Source: Pseudomonadota bacterium (GTDB lineage: Bacteria; Pseudomonadota; Gammaproteobacteria; Burkholderiales; Thiobacillaceae). Taken from it: 21,055 nucleotides of DNA. Within the stretch, counting starts at the first letter, position 1; each line of letters opens with the position of its first letter. This document shows positions 20,796 to 21,055 of the stretch, piece after piece. The notes beneath the pieces were generated by a model. The model was not told where the DNA came from and did no database searches. It saw only the letters and a program-made list of their open reading frames with translations. The DNA lies in assembly GCA_030836725.1 (NCBI GenBank), contig JAUPLV010000019.1, positions 1-21,055 on the forward strand. The letters are read 5' to 3'. The position numbers and the translations under genes were made by a program.

Positions 20796-20888
20796 TGTCA
20801 TTGCGAGCGCTGTTGCCTTTAGCCACGAGGCCGAAGGCCGTGGTGGGAAGCAATCCAGCGTATTGATTAAGCAGGAATTTCTGGATTG
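20796..20888. repeat. Dispersed intergenic repeat (TGTCATTGCGAGCG type)
   Basis: It begins TGTCATTGCGAGCG, contains the inner stem GGCCGAAGGCC, and carries a perfect 8-bp inverted pair CAATCCAG (20851-20858) / CTGGATTG (20881-20888). Sequences starting TGTCATTGCGAGCG with AAGCAATCC are widespread dispersed repeats in many bacterial genomes (general knowledge). Confidence 0.6.
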
Positions 20889-20971
20889 CCCTAAAGGACT
20901 CCGATCCGAATGGCACTTACTTAAGCGTCTTTGCCCGAGAATACGCCACTTGGACCGTAAAAGCCGCAACA

Positions 20972-21055
20972 CGTAGCCCGCATGCAGCGCAGCGGAATGC
21001 GGGGAAAATGCTCAACTGCGGCGCCGATTCCCGGATTGCGCTGCGCTCCATCCGG
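20972..21055. repeat. Inverted repeat of the GTAGCCCG/CCGG type, cut by the window end
   Basis: The left arm (20977-21003, around GCAGCGCAGCGGAATGCGGG) and the right arm (21030-21055, around GGATTGCGCTGCGCTCC) are imperfect reverse complements. The right arm is cut by the end of the window, where GGGCTACG would be expected next. A common proteobacterial intergenic repeat type (general knowledge). Confidence 0.6.

Larger units (their letters stand above)
20605..21055. other. Gene-free 451-nt region with dispersed-repeat sequence
   Basis: No credible gene on either strand; the short open frames here follow repeat sequence. It holds the promoter side of the glycosyltransferase cassette, a small AT-rich palindrome (20654-20668), a TGTCATTGCGAGCG-type repeat (20796-20888) and the start of a GTAGCCCG-type inverted repeat (20972 to window end). 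Confidence 0.65.

Noticed and set aside
20791..20976. 61-codon open frame near the window end
   Set aside because: It is a translation of dispersed-repeat sequence with no ribosome binding site.

Overview
This is a GC-rich chromosomal segment that reads as a Betaproteobacterium (Nitrosomonadales, Hydrogenophilales or Rhodocyclales type). The assignment rests on inference from gene content and style: a full-length MnmC fusion, a CnoX-like thioredoxin, DUF3025 and FIST genes, many REP-like intergenic hairpins, and dense overlapping operons. No rRNA, tRNA, CRISPR array or integrase was seen. No sequence search was possible, so family names come from recognised motifs.

Region 1 (1-6190, minus strand). 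A truncated AmmeMemoRadiSam radical SAM gene (amrS) overlaps by 4 nt the end of a fused Memo-AMMECR1 gene (amrB-amrA). Behind these lies a two-gene signalling operon: a soluble histidine kinase with an N-terminal CBS-type sensor region, then a response regulator with two receiver domains, the second lacking its phospho-acceptor Asp. The tRNA wobble-modification gene mnmC follows and is divergent from region 2.

Region 2 (6236-11838, plus strand). This is a MacAB-type export operon: membrane-fusion protein, ABC ATPase and two FtsX/MacB-type permeases. It is interrupted twice. Between the ATPase and permease 1 sits a 1.2-kb insert with the last 65 codons of a type I restriction specificity subunit (HsdS), translationally coupled to a Bro-N/DinD-like gene. 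Between the two permeases sits a 135-bp MITE-like element with 30-bp inverted ends.

Region 3 (11839-14533). A gene-free 323-nt cluster of repeat hairpins is followed on the minus strand by a secreted DUF995-like protein, two small conserved hypotheticals and a FIST-domain sensor protein.

Region 4 (14596-17161, plus strand). A tightly overlapping operon encodes prolyl iminopeptidase, a CnoX-like thioredoxin/TPR chaperone whose CxxC is reduced to AGPC, and a DUF3025 protein with a TTG start.

Region 5 (17162-21055). A RAYT (REP-associated tyrosine transposase) gene is flanked by REP hairpins. Next, on the minus strand, comes a surface-glycan-type cassette of family-2 glycosyltransferase, FdtA/QdtA-like sugar ketoisomerase cupin and FAD-dependent oxidoreductase. 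The last 451 nt hold only dispersed-repeat sequence. The strongest unusual items are the HsdS-stub/Bro-N insert, the RAYT-REP unit and the MITE-like palindrome.
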